A stretch of DNA of 64,000 nt from Margaritifera margaritifera (Eukaryota > Mollusca > Bivalvia > Unionida > Margaritiferidae). Both the position numbers and the translations under genes were made by a program. This document shows, in pieces, positions 45,643-57,001 of the stretch (within the stretch, counting starts at the first letter, position 1; every line of letters begins with the position of its first letter). The stretch spans positions 186,001 through 250,000 of the forward strand of contig JAQPZY010001419.1 in assembly GCA_029931535.1 (NCBI GenBank), read 5' to 3'. The notes under the pieces are model-generated. The model was not told the origin of the DNA, did not search any database, and saw only the letters and a list, made by a program, of their open reading frames with translations.

Positions 45643-46105
45643 GGGGTCTGGAACAGTCCTAGCGGATATAACGTGGAAAAGATTGTAAGTCTCGATATAA
45701 CTGCCTGTACCCCCGCAACTTTCCACTGATGGGAGAGTGCAACCCGTATTTTGAACGGTGTGGCCACCCATGTCATAAAATAATATGCGTGGCTGTACAC
45801 GGGTCACTGCCCGCAACTGACTTAACTTGGTTTGCACAAGTGCATTCGAGGGAATTATCATCAGCAAAAATTTTTTTTTTAAAAAATGCCTGGCTCTGTT
45901 GTCGCTACAAAGCGGTGTGGTCTATTCAAATTTGTTTGTCATTCTGATTGGCTGATAACTTAGACATCATGAACATTTTATTAGATAAAAACAACAGAAA
46001 ACAAAACGACCCCCCCCCCCTCCAAATAATAGTTTGGATGAGTTGGATGCTGTTGAAGATCATTGTAAAGTGATAACCTGACAAACCAAAAATACCTATC
46101 AATTA

Positions 46106-46107
46106 TT

Positions 46108-46160
<53 letters not shown>
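46106..46160. repeat. (GACA)n / (GA)n microsatellite
   Basis: Right-arm counterpart of the (TC)n at 44274-44323. Confidence 0.9.
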
Positions 46161-46161
<1 letters not shown>

Positions 46162-47037
46162 GAGGGTGATGGTGGTGGTTGTGTCATAATGAAGTGCTGT
46201 ACTAGCTGCTCCAGTTGGATTTTTTTAAATGCTGGTCTACAGATAAGAGGATGACAGTAAATTACCGCGTTTTCTAAAGCAACTAAGCCTATTATTTAAG
46301 AAAAAAAAATCACTGAGCACCTGTGTCTTTCAAAACTGGAATTTAACAAGTGTTGTTGGATTCTGTCTGTACAATTGCATGCATGATTTTGCAATTAACA
46401 AATGTCGCAAAACGAAAAAAAAAAAAGATTTGAAAATTGAGCATTTTGCATCAAATTCATTCAACTTTTAAATGATGCCAAATATGACTTGAGATTCAAA
46501 TGAACTTGGAGAAATGCATCAAACATGACAATTGATATGCATTTGACAGTTGTGATAGAACAGTTGGTAGTATTTGACAGTTGTGACAGGAAAGCTATTC
46601 AAGTTATTTCAACGATAGAATTTTATGCTCATTTTTAGACCCTGGATACGGCCTGTACAACCGATGTTTCCACCAGACACATCTCTTCTTCTGATGTGTA
46701 CATTAGCCCTTCATCACATTCTTGTTTACATGCAGTCAACACCTTCTACGATAACCACCTGAGTCATTTATAGAACTCAAAAACTACGTCGCCATTTTTC
46801 CTATATGAAAGTTTGACTTCGATTATCTATGCAAGCCCAATTGTTTTACATGTATTTTATGGGTCAGAAGTTTGTTTTTTTTTCCCGAGGAAAACAATTT
46901 CCTACAGTTTTATGGGGTCTTTTTTCACAATATAGAGTATTGCTCCTTTAAAATTAAATTAGTTTAATAAAAGTTTGTGAAGTTCACAGAAACTTTATTA
47001 GCTTTTAAATGATACTATATATGACTTAACAAGAACA

Positions 47038-47110
47038 ACAATAATAATAATAATAATAATAATAAAAGGACGAAGAACACCAACAAGAACAATAACGACG
47101 ACGACGACGA
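47038..47110. repeat. (AAT)n and (ACG)n triplet microsatellites
   Basis: Right-arm counterpart of the GTC/GTT/ATT triplets at 43115-43215; the lengths of the triplet runs differ between arms. Confidence 0.9.
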
Positions 47111-47280
47111 CAATGATGATGATAGAGTACTGGCATTAGTATTAGTCTTACAAATGCTTCTTTAATTCTCATAAATATATATTGAACTCTAATAGGTAAG
47201 GGACCATTCAACAAAATACTACTACTAGAAATAGTAACAAGAACAAATATAATGATGATTGTTTGTAATATTGGCTCAAT

Positions 47281-47297
47281 ACTACTACTACTACTAC

Positions 47298-47340
<43 letters not shown>
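47281..47340. repeat. (ACT)n/(ATT)n triplet microsatellite
   Basis: Longer than its left-arm counterpart near 41718-41757. Confidence 0.9.
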
Positions 47341-48242
47341 TAGTGAGCCTATTCATTAACTGTTGATGTCCTACATTTCATAATTGGTTCTTTTCCATCG
47401 TAAACGTGTTGGAAGGCTTGAAGATAGACATTCTCTATGTTCAAAGGTTATAAGAGTATGAGGAGACAATACACAAACACACATGTATCCATACAGTTGC
47501 AGTCTACCCCATTATTCACACTAATTTATGACATTATTCAGAAGGTTATCTTTTTCAGAAACTTAATTAGTTCCAAACATCAATTAGTGATATTTGTTCT
47601 CTCCACAAATTTTTTGAAATATTTTGAAAAAATGGTAGAAGAATAGATTACAGGAGAGACAAATAGATAGGTGAATTGATATCTACATTGTGTCGTATTT
47701 TTAGTCTCACAAACTCACCGAGTATTGATTTGAGAGTACCTCTATCTATGTGTAAAAAAACGGTCCTAACACATACATTTTGCCTGAGTTCAGATGACAT
47801 TTAAACAAATTTGTTGCGGGTAATGGATTAATGCATGTTTGGGGTATTCGATAGTAATTTAGAAGTATGTTATAGGTGTCTGTAGTTTTACTGGTTTGAC
47901 ATAAGCATGCTGACAACTCTTCATCTGTTGCGTAAGACCTTAGAGCAAAGAATATAATGGACAAAGCTTTTGAAATTTTACAGTGATCACCTCTTGGCCG
48001 AGTCTTTCAGTGTTTAGGTGGCTTTTTCCGACTGCTGTAATCCACGGGCAATCTTTAAATTAAAAGTGTGAGGAGTGGTGGAGATTTAGTACGTTTAATA
48101 TCTGCATTATTTGGTAATATTCTATTGCAATCAAACCTCTGCATAGTTGTCATCAGTGGGTTTCCAAAATTTACGTTCTCTCAAGTGGCCTTTATATAAA
48201 GGATCCTCTGACTAGGCTATCTATCCAATATATGAAGGACGG

Positions 48243-48473
48243 AAGGAGTGCAAGAACTGGAAGGGAAAGATTAAGCAGAATGTAGAATTCTGAGTAAAGA
48301 AAGTTGACTATACATATGTCTTATCTCACATGGACAAAGATCGTGAAAAATATGAATAACGGGAGGAGTGCAAGAACTGGAAGAGAAAGGGAAAGATTAA
48401 GCAGAATGTAGAATTCTGAGTAAAGAAAGTAGACTATACATATGTCTTATCTCACATGGACAAAGATGTGTGA
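48243..48473 (+). repeat. ~120 bp tandem duplication in palindrome right arm
   Basis: GGAGTGCAAGAACTGGAAG...AAGATTAAGCAGAATGTAGA...GACAAAGAT occurs twice (~48243-48350 and ~48362-48473) with few differences. The left arm has one copy (~40650-40770), so the duplication happened after the arms formed. Confidence 0.75.
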
Positions 48474-48970
48474 GTATATGGTATGGTCTGATTCCGTTGT
48501 GCATTGTGCAATGTTGGTCGTGTGTCCATCAGTATTTGACATCTTCTCAAAACTGCTCAGCCACATTTTTGAAATGTTTCTCAATTGTTTTCCAAATTTG
48601 CGTTTCCGTTGGCTTCTCTAGCAACTAGGTAGAAAACTACTAAGCTAGTCTTAATTAAACTTTGTTTTTCAATTTAAAAAAAAAAAAAAAAAACATATTC
48701 AAACAAAATCATTGTTTTGGTGAGTTTCGTAACCACTGTTTTTCTTCCATAGCAACCAGGAAGAAATTTTATTTTCAACAACTCCATGAAGCTAATTGGA
48801 TGGAATATTTCTTAGAATATGTTTTACCAAAGTTTATTTTTTGGCTTTTTCCCCAGAAACGATGTGGTTTCCAGAGCAACAAGTGGAAACTGCATTTGTT
48901 ATGTCTTCTCCACAACCATTGAGCCAGTTTTGACCAAATTTTAAAGGATTTGTTGTTTCTTAGCACACGT

Positions 48971-51133
48971 GCTACCAAAGCTGTATGTTTAGTGGCCTCA
49001 TTAGCAATTATTTTGCTTCTACAGAAATCTGGTGGAAAATGTTTTTTTTTTTCATCTCCTCAGACACTTCAGAGCAAATTTTAAGAAACTTCATAGGAAT
49101 ATTTCATATAGCATGTTTTGCTAATGTTTTATCAAGGTTTGGATTATAGAGGCCTCTCTGAGATCTGTTGGGCTTCCTTGGCAACCAGGGGATAAATACA
49201 CATAAACAATAGTTACATGGACAAATGGTTTTACATTTGCTTGTAGACTAGTGAGAACAAAATAGGAAATCTCAGATCTACTTGGGTCTCTTGTTGTTTA
49301 ATACTTTTATGCGAAAGAAAACCTCTGAATTTTCAACTCATCAACATATTCAGCCAAAGTTGAACTGGTAGAAACTACCAATGCCTGACTCAATCAAAAT
49401 ATCAAAGTTCAGGCCGGTAAACTGCCATCCATTGACTGTGTGTTTGCATAGTATTAAGCCAGTACCATGTTTGAATTATAGCAACTGAAATACCAGGCGA
49501 ATGGACGTCAATTGCCTGCTTGCGCACGGATATACGTCAATAAATAAATGCATATTTGTATTACACAAAAAGGCACCGAAAATCAAACAAAGTACAAAAT
49601 CAAACGATCAGTATATAAAATAAAAGAGAGAAACGTTGAATTTTACTGTATGACGTTTGCATCCTTAGAGAAAGTGACCACTATCCTGGATGATATCAGC
49701 ATATATGGTACAACTGTTTTATCATGGTGGTCATATTTGATATAGTACGAAAGGTGTCGAAAATTGGGGTTTGAGTCTCTACTATACTATTTCCATTGGA
49801 AATCTGCAAAAGTAAGAGATTTCCACAATATGCAGGACAAATCATAAGGTATTGATGGTCTGGAAAGAAAGAGCGATGGTTGGTTGGAGAGAGAAAGAGA
49901 GAGAGAGCTATTGATACTTATAAGAGCACCATGTACCTTGTTTTTCAATGCGAGTAACTCCGCTCCTTGTTCGCGTCTTAGGAGTAAAATATTAGAAGAT
50001 ATGTGACACAAAATCAGGTCAGTATTATTATTAACATCTAAGAAATTCCTGCTTATCATCAAATAAAAACTTTGAGAGGTAAATAAACATTCTATCAGAT
50101 AGAACTTTTTTCACATGAAAGAGTGGCACCAAATCTTCACATTTAGCAAAATATTTTATATGATTAAATAAAAGTGATGAACGAGTCGAATCACATTCTT
50201 TTATTTTTCAAACTTTATACATAAAAGGGTAGATGTTCATTTTAATTCAACAACTACCAGTAAATGTGTTGTCTGCATTCAAGATCCCTCTAACACATAC
50301 TGAAAAGTTCCATTCACGGCTTTCTCGTAATAGATTTGCAGGGCAAGAGACTGGTGTCCATGCAAGTAGCAATAAACATAAGTTAAACTTCAAATATAAT
50401 TCTGCCGTGAGTCTTATCGAGAAACAAATGTCCAATATATCATGAACCATAAACCACACAACTTAATTTAGGTACAATTAAATCTAATTTCACGTGCCAA
50501 ACTCTTTGCATAACTTGCTATTTCAGCAATATGGTTGCATCGTCAAGTCAAGAAAACTTGCCAAACTCTGTCCAAACACATTTTTGCACATACATTTCGG
50601 GGATAACTTTCTATTTCTAATCAAATAGAAAAGTACCAGTGACCAAGTTTGTTGAGGATGACAACCTCCAACAACGCAAAAAGTCTCATCTAAATAGAAC
50701 ATAAACTTGCGTCCCTGATCAAAAAACATTTGTTGCATATTTTGACATTTCCACAGAAAAATTAAGTCCTTAAGCCACGATTAACACATATGTCAAGCAA
50801 AATAAATTTATACAGAGTACCATTTTTACTTGAATTAAGACTGCATGTAAGAACATTATTATAACAAAGAAATAACAAGGCGAGGCATCACGTGCTATTT
50901 GCTGCTCGTTGATGAATGAGTAGGGCACTGCTTGAAGAATTGAGTATTATTGGAGACACGCTAAGAAAACAAAATGAAATGTTCATTCCTTAACGATGTT
51001 TACAAATTGTGAATTGATCATACATTTTTTAAAAAAATATTTATTTTAATTGCATTTTGTTGCTTTCGCAACACAGTATAACAGCCATAACGTTCTGTTG
51101 CAAATTTTTCCCAAGAGAAAGGGATTATATCAC
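48971..51133. other. No gene seen between palindrome and second LINE
   Basis: 48971-49210 continues the diverged repeat of the palindrome's outer part (CTTGGTTGCCAAGGAAGCC-type phrases on the minus strand). The rest is AT-rich without recognisable features. Confidence 0.55.
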
Positions 51134-51400
51134 TCATGGCATGTAACGTTGTGTCATCTGCAAAAGATCAGTTTCAGTGGCTTTTATATGAAGTGGTAAA
51201 TCATTAATGAAAAGGAGAAAGAGCAAAGGGCAAAGAATATAACCTTGAGGGACTCCATTTTTGACGTATTGTAAAGAAGATGTAGCACTGGCCACATAAA
51301 CGCATTGTTGCCTTCCTATTAGGTAAAAATCATACCAAGCAAGAGAATTATCACTGATTTTGTATACCTTGAGTTTTTCATGATCTACTAATTCAAACAC
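51134..51400 (-). pseudogene. Reverse transcriptase fingers/palm piece of second LINE
   Basis: KISDNSLAWYDFYLIGRQQC then GVPQGYILCPLLFLLFINDL, the RT4-RT5 blocks. The YADD motif does not follow in frame; LQMTQRYMP shows a shift near DDT-like sequence. Confidence 0.8.
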
Positions 51401-51444
51401 TTTTTAATAATCTAAATAAATTGCTTCGATTATTTTTCCGTCAT

Positions 51445-51636
51445 CTATAACTGCTGGACATGTATCAACCAACTTTGTGAGGGTAGTTTGGCATGAATAC
51501 TTTTCTCTGAAACCTGATTGTGAGTTTTATTGAAGATAATATATTTTTTTAAATATCGGCGAAGATGATTGGCGATGTGTTTTTCAAAACAATTAGATAA
51601 GGTTGGTAAAATTGATATAGGTCGATAATTGTTCAC
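51445..51636 (-). pseudogene. Reverse transcriptase N-terminal piece of second LINE
   Basis: NNYRPISILPTLSNCFEKHI is the RT0/RT1 block; the downstream frame shifts near IIFNKTHNQVSEKS where a Q-x-GF-x-x-x-x-S motif is expected. Confidence 0.75.
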
Positions 51637-52430
51637 GATCTATCTATCACATTGTTTAAAGACTGAGAACAGTTTGGGTTATTTCAGATTAGTTTGAAAG
51701 ATTCCCGTATCAATACTTGTATTAATCAAGCTAGCAACTGAAGGGGCAGCAACTTGAGTTGATAGTTGGAGTATGTTTGGTCAGATTTTATCTATTTTTT
51801 GTTGCTTTGCTGCCATCAAGTTTCTCTAAAATATCAGCACAATCTTGAACACATATATAAGGATCTGGAATGACATATGAGATGGAATTTTCGACTCTAC
51901 GGGATCTATATAAGGAGTGAAAAATCTTGTAATATGGAATAATGTTCTTTAAGTATTGAAGTTAATGATATGAAAAGGTCGTTTCTAATATCTAATAGCT
52001 ATGTACTAGCATGACTACCGGTTTCTAATTTTGAAGGAAATAAATGAACTTTTGAACTTGATATTAAAGTTATGAAAATGTTTCCATATTATTCTGTAGT
52101 TGTTTTTATTCTTAATTAAATCTTGAAAATGATCCTTTTTAGCTTTAGCGATTAAATATTTTACTAAATGTCTGAATTGTTAAAACTTCGTTTGTCACGC
52201 TGTTTGTGACAGCAATCACGCAGTTCATTGCTTCCCTTATTTCAGAGTTAAATCAGTCAGGTTGCATAAATCTCTGGACCCTACTGCATTTAATTGGAGC
52301 CTGTCGATTTAGGACTGCAAGAAGAGTACAGTGCAATGTTGTACAGCAAGGTCTGAATTTATAAACGTAGGTTGACAATTACTTAGAAGATGTTTCAAAT
52401 CGGTCAAAAAGGTATCTTTGTGGAAACGGT

Positions 52431-52625
52431 TTAGGATCGGTACTTTATAGTGGTATGGACCGTTTTAAATGGTTTCCATGACTTTTTTGTAGCACAGATT
52501 GGATAGTGGTCTCTAACAGAATACGTTGTGACGAATACCTCCACTATAAATTCGGGATTCGACGAATAAATGTGATCGATTAACGTCATCAACTTGTCAG
52601 TGAATCTTGTAGGAGACTGTATCAC
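52431..52625 (-). pseudogene. Endonuclease C-terminal piece of second LINE
   Basis: Reads MIQSPTRFTDKLMTLIDHIY and then EVFVTTYSVRDHYPICATKK. The pattern SPTR.T....LID.I....P....E..V..Y...DH.P.C is the final APE block of CR1/L2-type elements. Confidence 0.75.
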
Positions 52626-52894
52626 TTGAGTGAGATTATATATTTGTAGAATATAATTTCATTTACATTACCGGTCATTCATCAAATTAATATTGGAATC
52701 ACCCATTAACAAACATTATCAGCTAGAGTTTGGAGCAGTAGATAATTAATTTTCAGATCTCTCAAACCAAGACGATGGCGAATTTGGTGGGCGATACAGA
52801 GAGCACACAAGGATGGGCTTAGACGAGTTTTGATTCAGTTCAGTTACAATTGTTTCAAACTCAGATAACAATATCCATTCTTCTTTTATATTTA

Positions 52895-52897
<3 letters not shown>

Positions 52898-52971
<74 letters not shown>
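52898..52971. repeat. (AT)n microsatellite upstream of the second LINE relic
   Basis: About 37 AT units, directly abutting the endonuclease remnant. Confidence 0.95.
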
Positions 52972-52974
<3 letters not shown>

Positions 52975-53089
52975 TTTTTGAGCTCTATATTTTAGTCGAT
53001 GGTTTCTCAGTGGTCATTAGTATTATCACTGACATTCCATAGAAGCGATTAGTACTATTCAGTGGTTTTTTGAAGAAGTCGTGTCATGC

Positions 53090-53870
53090 TGTTTTCTATT
53101 TTTAGTAACGGTGGCCATATTTGATGCCGGATCTACATCATTTGTACAAATTCGAACGGAATTCATGCCAGGATGCTTTTTCTGCCAAATTTAATCAAAA
53201 TCTGTTTAGCAGTTTTGGAGTAGTATTTTTTTTCCCTTTATTTTTGTAACATCACCTATATTAGATGGCAAATCGGCTTTATTTGCATCATGTTGAAAGG
53301 TCTTCATGCCAGAATACTTTTGTCAAATTTGGTCCAAGTTTATTCAGCAGTTTTGTAGAAGAGGTTATTTAAAGTTTTCAATATTAGTAACAGTGGCCAT
53401 ATTTGATAGCGGGTTAGCATTCTTTGTATAAATTTGAAAGGATTTATACTATGATGCTTTCTCTAAAATTTAATCCAATTATGTTTGCTTCAAATGTTTC
53501 TCTATTTTTAGTAACAGAAGCCATATTTGGTAGCGGATTGACACAATTTGTACAAACTTGAAACATCTTTACGTGAGGATGTTATGTGCCATCTTTCGTT
53601 GAAACTGGTCAGGGGGATTTTGAGCAGAAGTTGTAAATAGGAATAGTTGACTGACAATGGACTTATTTATTGTATGTTTTGTAATGGTGGACACATTTAA
53701 TTGCGAGTCGGCAACGTTTGTACAAACCTGAAAGGCCTTTATTCCAGGGTGCTTTGTGCCATGTTTGGCTGAAACTGGTCTGGCGCATTTGAGAAGAAGT
53801 TGTTGATGTACTCTGTGCGACGGACGAAAGACCCATACCGTAAGGTCAGTTGGCCTTATGGTGACCTAAA
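53090..53870 (+). repeat. Tandem array A copy with hairpin and CTAA end
   Basis: TAGTAACGGTGGCCATAT-type cores near 53103, 53243, 53388, 53510 and 53680 (spacing ~120-170 bp). The final unit leads to GACGGACGAAAGACC and then the hairpin CCGTAAGG ... CCTTATGG (53838-53861), followed by CTAA at 53866-53869. It lies beside the LINE relic and outside any gene I can recognise. Confidence 0.7.
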
Positions 53871-55797
53871 AACCCAGAATTTTAACGTTGACAGTGCTGA
53901 TGCCATTTCTGCAGGCAAGACAGGAATCCTTAGTATATATGGGTTCAAACTTTAGACATATAGTAATATTCTACTCAAGCTCAAGTTCAATTGATATAGA
54001 ATATTTTTTTCTTTCAAAAACTTGACGTAAATCTCAATATTGAAAAAGATGCTGTAGTCACCACTGTAAAATTGATTTCTGTGTCTCTCTAGTTTCAGGT
54101 AAGATAAAACTTTATTTGAAGTGTTCATAGTGGCCAGATGATGTCATGTGAAGGTTGAAGAGTTGGAATAAATTGAAGAATCCTATAAAAACCACCAACC
54201 TCGGGTGGTTATTGACTAAGACTTGCATGTAAGTAGCCAGATAGATTCATAAATTTCACAAAATCTGGGATGGTCATTATGCAAGACAGATAGATACATA
54301 GCCACCAACACTGGAAAGGTACCCGGTAAATGACCAAGATTTTGATATATGCAGAAACACACTATTCGAAGCTTCTAGATAAAAAAGACAAAATCAACAG
54401 ACAGAATGCACATAAAAAATTATGGCTCACTGTTGGGGACTGTGCGCTTATTTTGTCTTTTTTAGAGCTTTCTAAGAAATCTCTGTGCTATTTTGTCATC
54501 TGTTTTTCATTTTCCCAAGCAATGTGTATATCACTTTGTCTTTTGTTGAACAAAACCCTCTAGTGCAAGACATGTAAGTAGGTAGATAGATATTTCACAA
54601 ATGAAGTCAATATAATACTTGTTATCATTAGGTAATTCAGTAAAATTGACAACAAGTCATGTTGAACTTTTTAAAACTTCATTCAAAAGTACCATCTAGC
54701 CAGTGAGCTTGACTGCACACAGGTCAAGCCTAGGTGTTTTGCTGGTCAGCAGTGAAACAGAGGGAGTTCACGGTGTGGGTACAGTTCAATCATTAACAAC
54801 ATCTACAAGCTGACATATTTATTCAGCTCTTCCCAAGTGAAAATTCAAAGCATATTCTAACTGTATTCAAGATCAATAATGTTATCCTAGGTTGTTCTGT
54901 TTTATATATCAAGGAACATAATATACATGCTTATTGGATGCTGGAATTCTTTAACTGGATTAATATGCATTGAATCTGTGTTTTACAAGATGTACACAAA
55001 ATTTCATTTTAGCTTTTATCAAATATTTGCCGGTAGCATGTGATTTTAAAATAATTGAAACAAATATTTTCTGTATTATGCCACAACTACAAAATATTTT
55101 CATGAAAACTATAATTGTGGGAAAAATTGATTTAAATTAGAAAAATGCAGAAGTTTTAAAGAAAGAAGCATTTAAAGATTAATTAGGAAAATCAAACTGT
55201 ACTTCAGACAGATCAAATAAACTCTTAAACCCCTCATATCCAAAACTTTCAAATTCTATGAAAAATGCTTTGCTTTAAATTATCCTTTTGTCATCACGTT
55301 TAATAAATAGAAAAATCTATTTAAAAAAATAGAAAAATTTATAATAAATAGAAAAATACTTGTTCAAGTCTCACAGTAAACATTAGAAAACATAAAATAC
55401 AAATATTGTTCATATTATCCTGTGCATTGTTACACAATTTACTACAAGTAACATCACTGTAAACTGTCATTTTTTTACCAATATACTTGCACTCTTTTGA
55501 TGTACATTTCTGGCATTTTTATCCATAAGTAACCTTAACAATTTCAAGTATTGCCACTGTTATAAAAAAAAAAATACTTGTTATTTTTAAAAATGTCTAT
55601 GCGAACTGTATATCAATCAATACAGGCAACACATGATTTCTGATTCAACTGGCACTTCTCCGACTCATTGGATAATTTATATATTATGGAAACAACGTAG
55701 GGAAAAGCATTCATGAAAAGTGAAACATTTTACAAAGATAAAGAAAAATAAAATTAGCACTCGACGGCATCAAGTACCATTCTCCGTATGAAGACAT
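53871..55797. other. ODC 3' UTR and flank; no other gene
   Basis: AT-rich. TTTATT (a minus-strand AATAAA) occurs near 54825; the poly(A) site is not certain. No coding potential found. Confidence 0.5.
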
Positions 55798-55942
55798 CTA
55801 CTGTGGGGTAGAGGTGGTAGGTAAATTCTCGAAGTTGTCGGGGGCGGTGACTTTCAGAATAGTGTGGCCCGACTTTATATGTTGTGGTATTTGCATGATC
55901 CAGGCTTGTTTCTTTCTCTGTTGTTTTGGGTAAATCTCATGC
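55798..55942 (-). CDS. ODC1: ODC last coding exon (divergent C-terminal tail)
   Basis: Acceptor TTTTTTGCAG; 145 nt give HEIYPKQQRKKQAWIMQIPQ, then HIKSGHTILKVTAPDNFENL and PTTSTPQ, ending TAG (55800-55798). The phase fits the upstream exon exactly. The sequence is unlike vertebrate ODC tails, whose last ~37 residues form the antizyme-stimulated degron; only a Pro/Thr/Ser-rich end with an acidic patch is seen. The assignment rests on phase and position more than on similarity. Confidence 0.65.
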
Positions 55943-56924
55943 CTGCAAAAAATTACTAAAGGAAATCATCATAGCCTGGCATCATCCAATGTTAGACAAT
56001 TCAGTAAATTCAGAACTGTTTTTATAATTTATTGATTGGCACATCACACATGTTATAAATTTTGTTGCAACAAACATCAATCAGAGTTTTCTAATTTAAG
56101 TTGTAATATCAGTATTTGCAAACATAATTTATACTTGTGAAACAATTATGTGATTAGCAACAATACAATCATAATTACAAACAATAATTTTGCCGAGTAT
56201 AAAATGCAAGTAACTGAACCACGGAGTGTGGAGTTTTCCCTACAGTGGAATGACAGGGTATAGCTCTGTTCTTTTTTCCCATTATTTATTTATCCTCTAA
56301 CTGTGCCCTTGTGACTTTTATTTATCATCTGTATGCCTTTCTGACTGCGCTTCTGAGACCATATTACTTACTTTTAATTGCTTACTCAAAAAAAAAATAA
56401 AAAATAAAAAAACAACAGTTTAGCACTCTGGCTGTTTATGTTTCATTTTATATTGATCGCATGGAACCAGTCAAAAGATTGATCCTTAAGTTTCCATTGA
56501 TAACTGCTTGATTTCTTTGTATGTATAGATTCATTGTCTAATATTTATATCAAATGGACAATTACAAAATAATCACATCATTAAAACTCACCATTTGTTC
56601 AAATTTCAGATACAACAAGAGTACTGGGAAATAGCACATACTATGCCCATCTTGTGAACTGTTCCCTTTAAATAACCTTGACCTTAGAGCTAGAAACTTG
56701 ATTATTGTATGATAAAGTGTGGACCTGGGTAAAGTTTCATCTAAATATCTATAGGGCATATAGAGTGACAGTCTGAATACAAAAACAGGCCATTGACTTA
56801 CATTGTCTCTTGCTGTGTCGTTGTCCTTGAATCGGGGGTATGACTGAATATGCGATACACTATCAAGTCAAGATTTATAACGGATTAAAGTTTCATTCAA
56901 TTATCTTCAATTATTCAAAAGTTT

Positions 56925-57001
<77 letters not shown>

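Larger units (their letters stand above)
44591..45849. other. Palindrome spacer (unique centre)
   Basis: Holds a long (AT)n tract (44676-44757), AT-rich DNA with a coding-like stretch near 44975-45115 (NITSLSDEKEIFEVDVWNSF then ends at stop), and a GC-richer island at ~45290-45780. It has no counterpart elsewhere in the window. The origin is unknown. Confidence 0.6.
45850..48970 (-). repeat. Right arm of the ~8.8 kb palindrome
   Basis: Reverse complement of the left arm; the inner match resumes at ATCTAATAA-ATGTTCATGAT (near 45960-45985) and CGCTTTGTAGCGA (near 45905). Without the LTR insertion the two arms are of near-equal length (~3.3 against ~3.1 kb). Contains a ~120 bp tandem duplication absent from the left arm. 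Confidence 0.9.
51134..52872 (-). mobile_element. Non-LTR retrotransposon relic (CR1/L2/Jockey-like)
   Basis: Minus strand, in order: endonuclease part with CSLYRPPNS (near 52770) and GDSNINL (near 52690), SPTRFTDKLMTLIDHIYSSN (52560-52620), RT N-terminus NNYRPISILPTLSNCFEKHI (51575-51633), and RT palm GVPQGYILCPLLFLLFINDL (51180-51250). Several frameshifts; the second half of the palm and everything after is missing or cut at ~51134. Lacks the RNase H seen in the first relic, so a different lineage. Confidence 0.8.

Noticed and set aside
45388..45867. 159-codon open frame on the minus strand in the palindrome centre
   Set aside because: It overlaps the plus-strand frames, whose third positions are G/C-rich and whose composition looks more like protein. 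The minus frame appears to be the shadow of the plus frame.
40125..48970. Palindrome as an assembly or read-foldback artefact
   Set aside because: Artefacts would give near-identical arms. Here the arms differ by point changes, a 1.2 kb insertion, microsatellite type and a duplication.
45850..48970. CRISPR-like regular spacing in repeated segments
   Set aside because: The window is eukaryotic and the periodic repeats are long, diverged units without short identical repeats and unique spacers.
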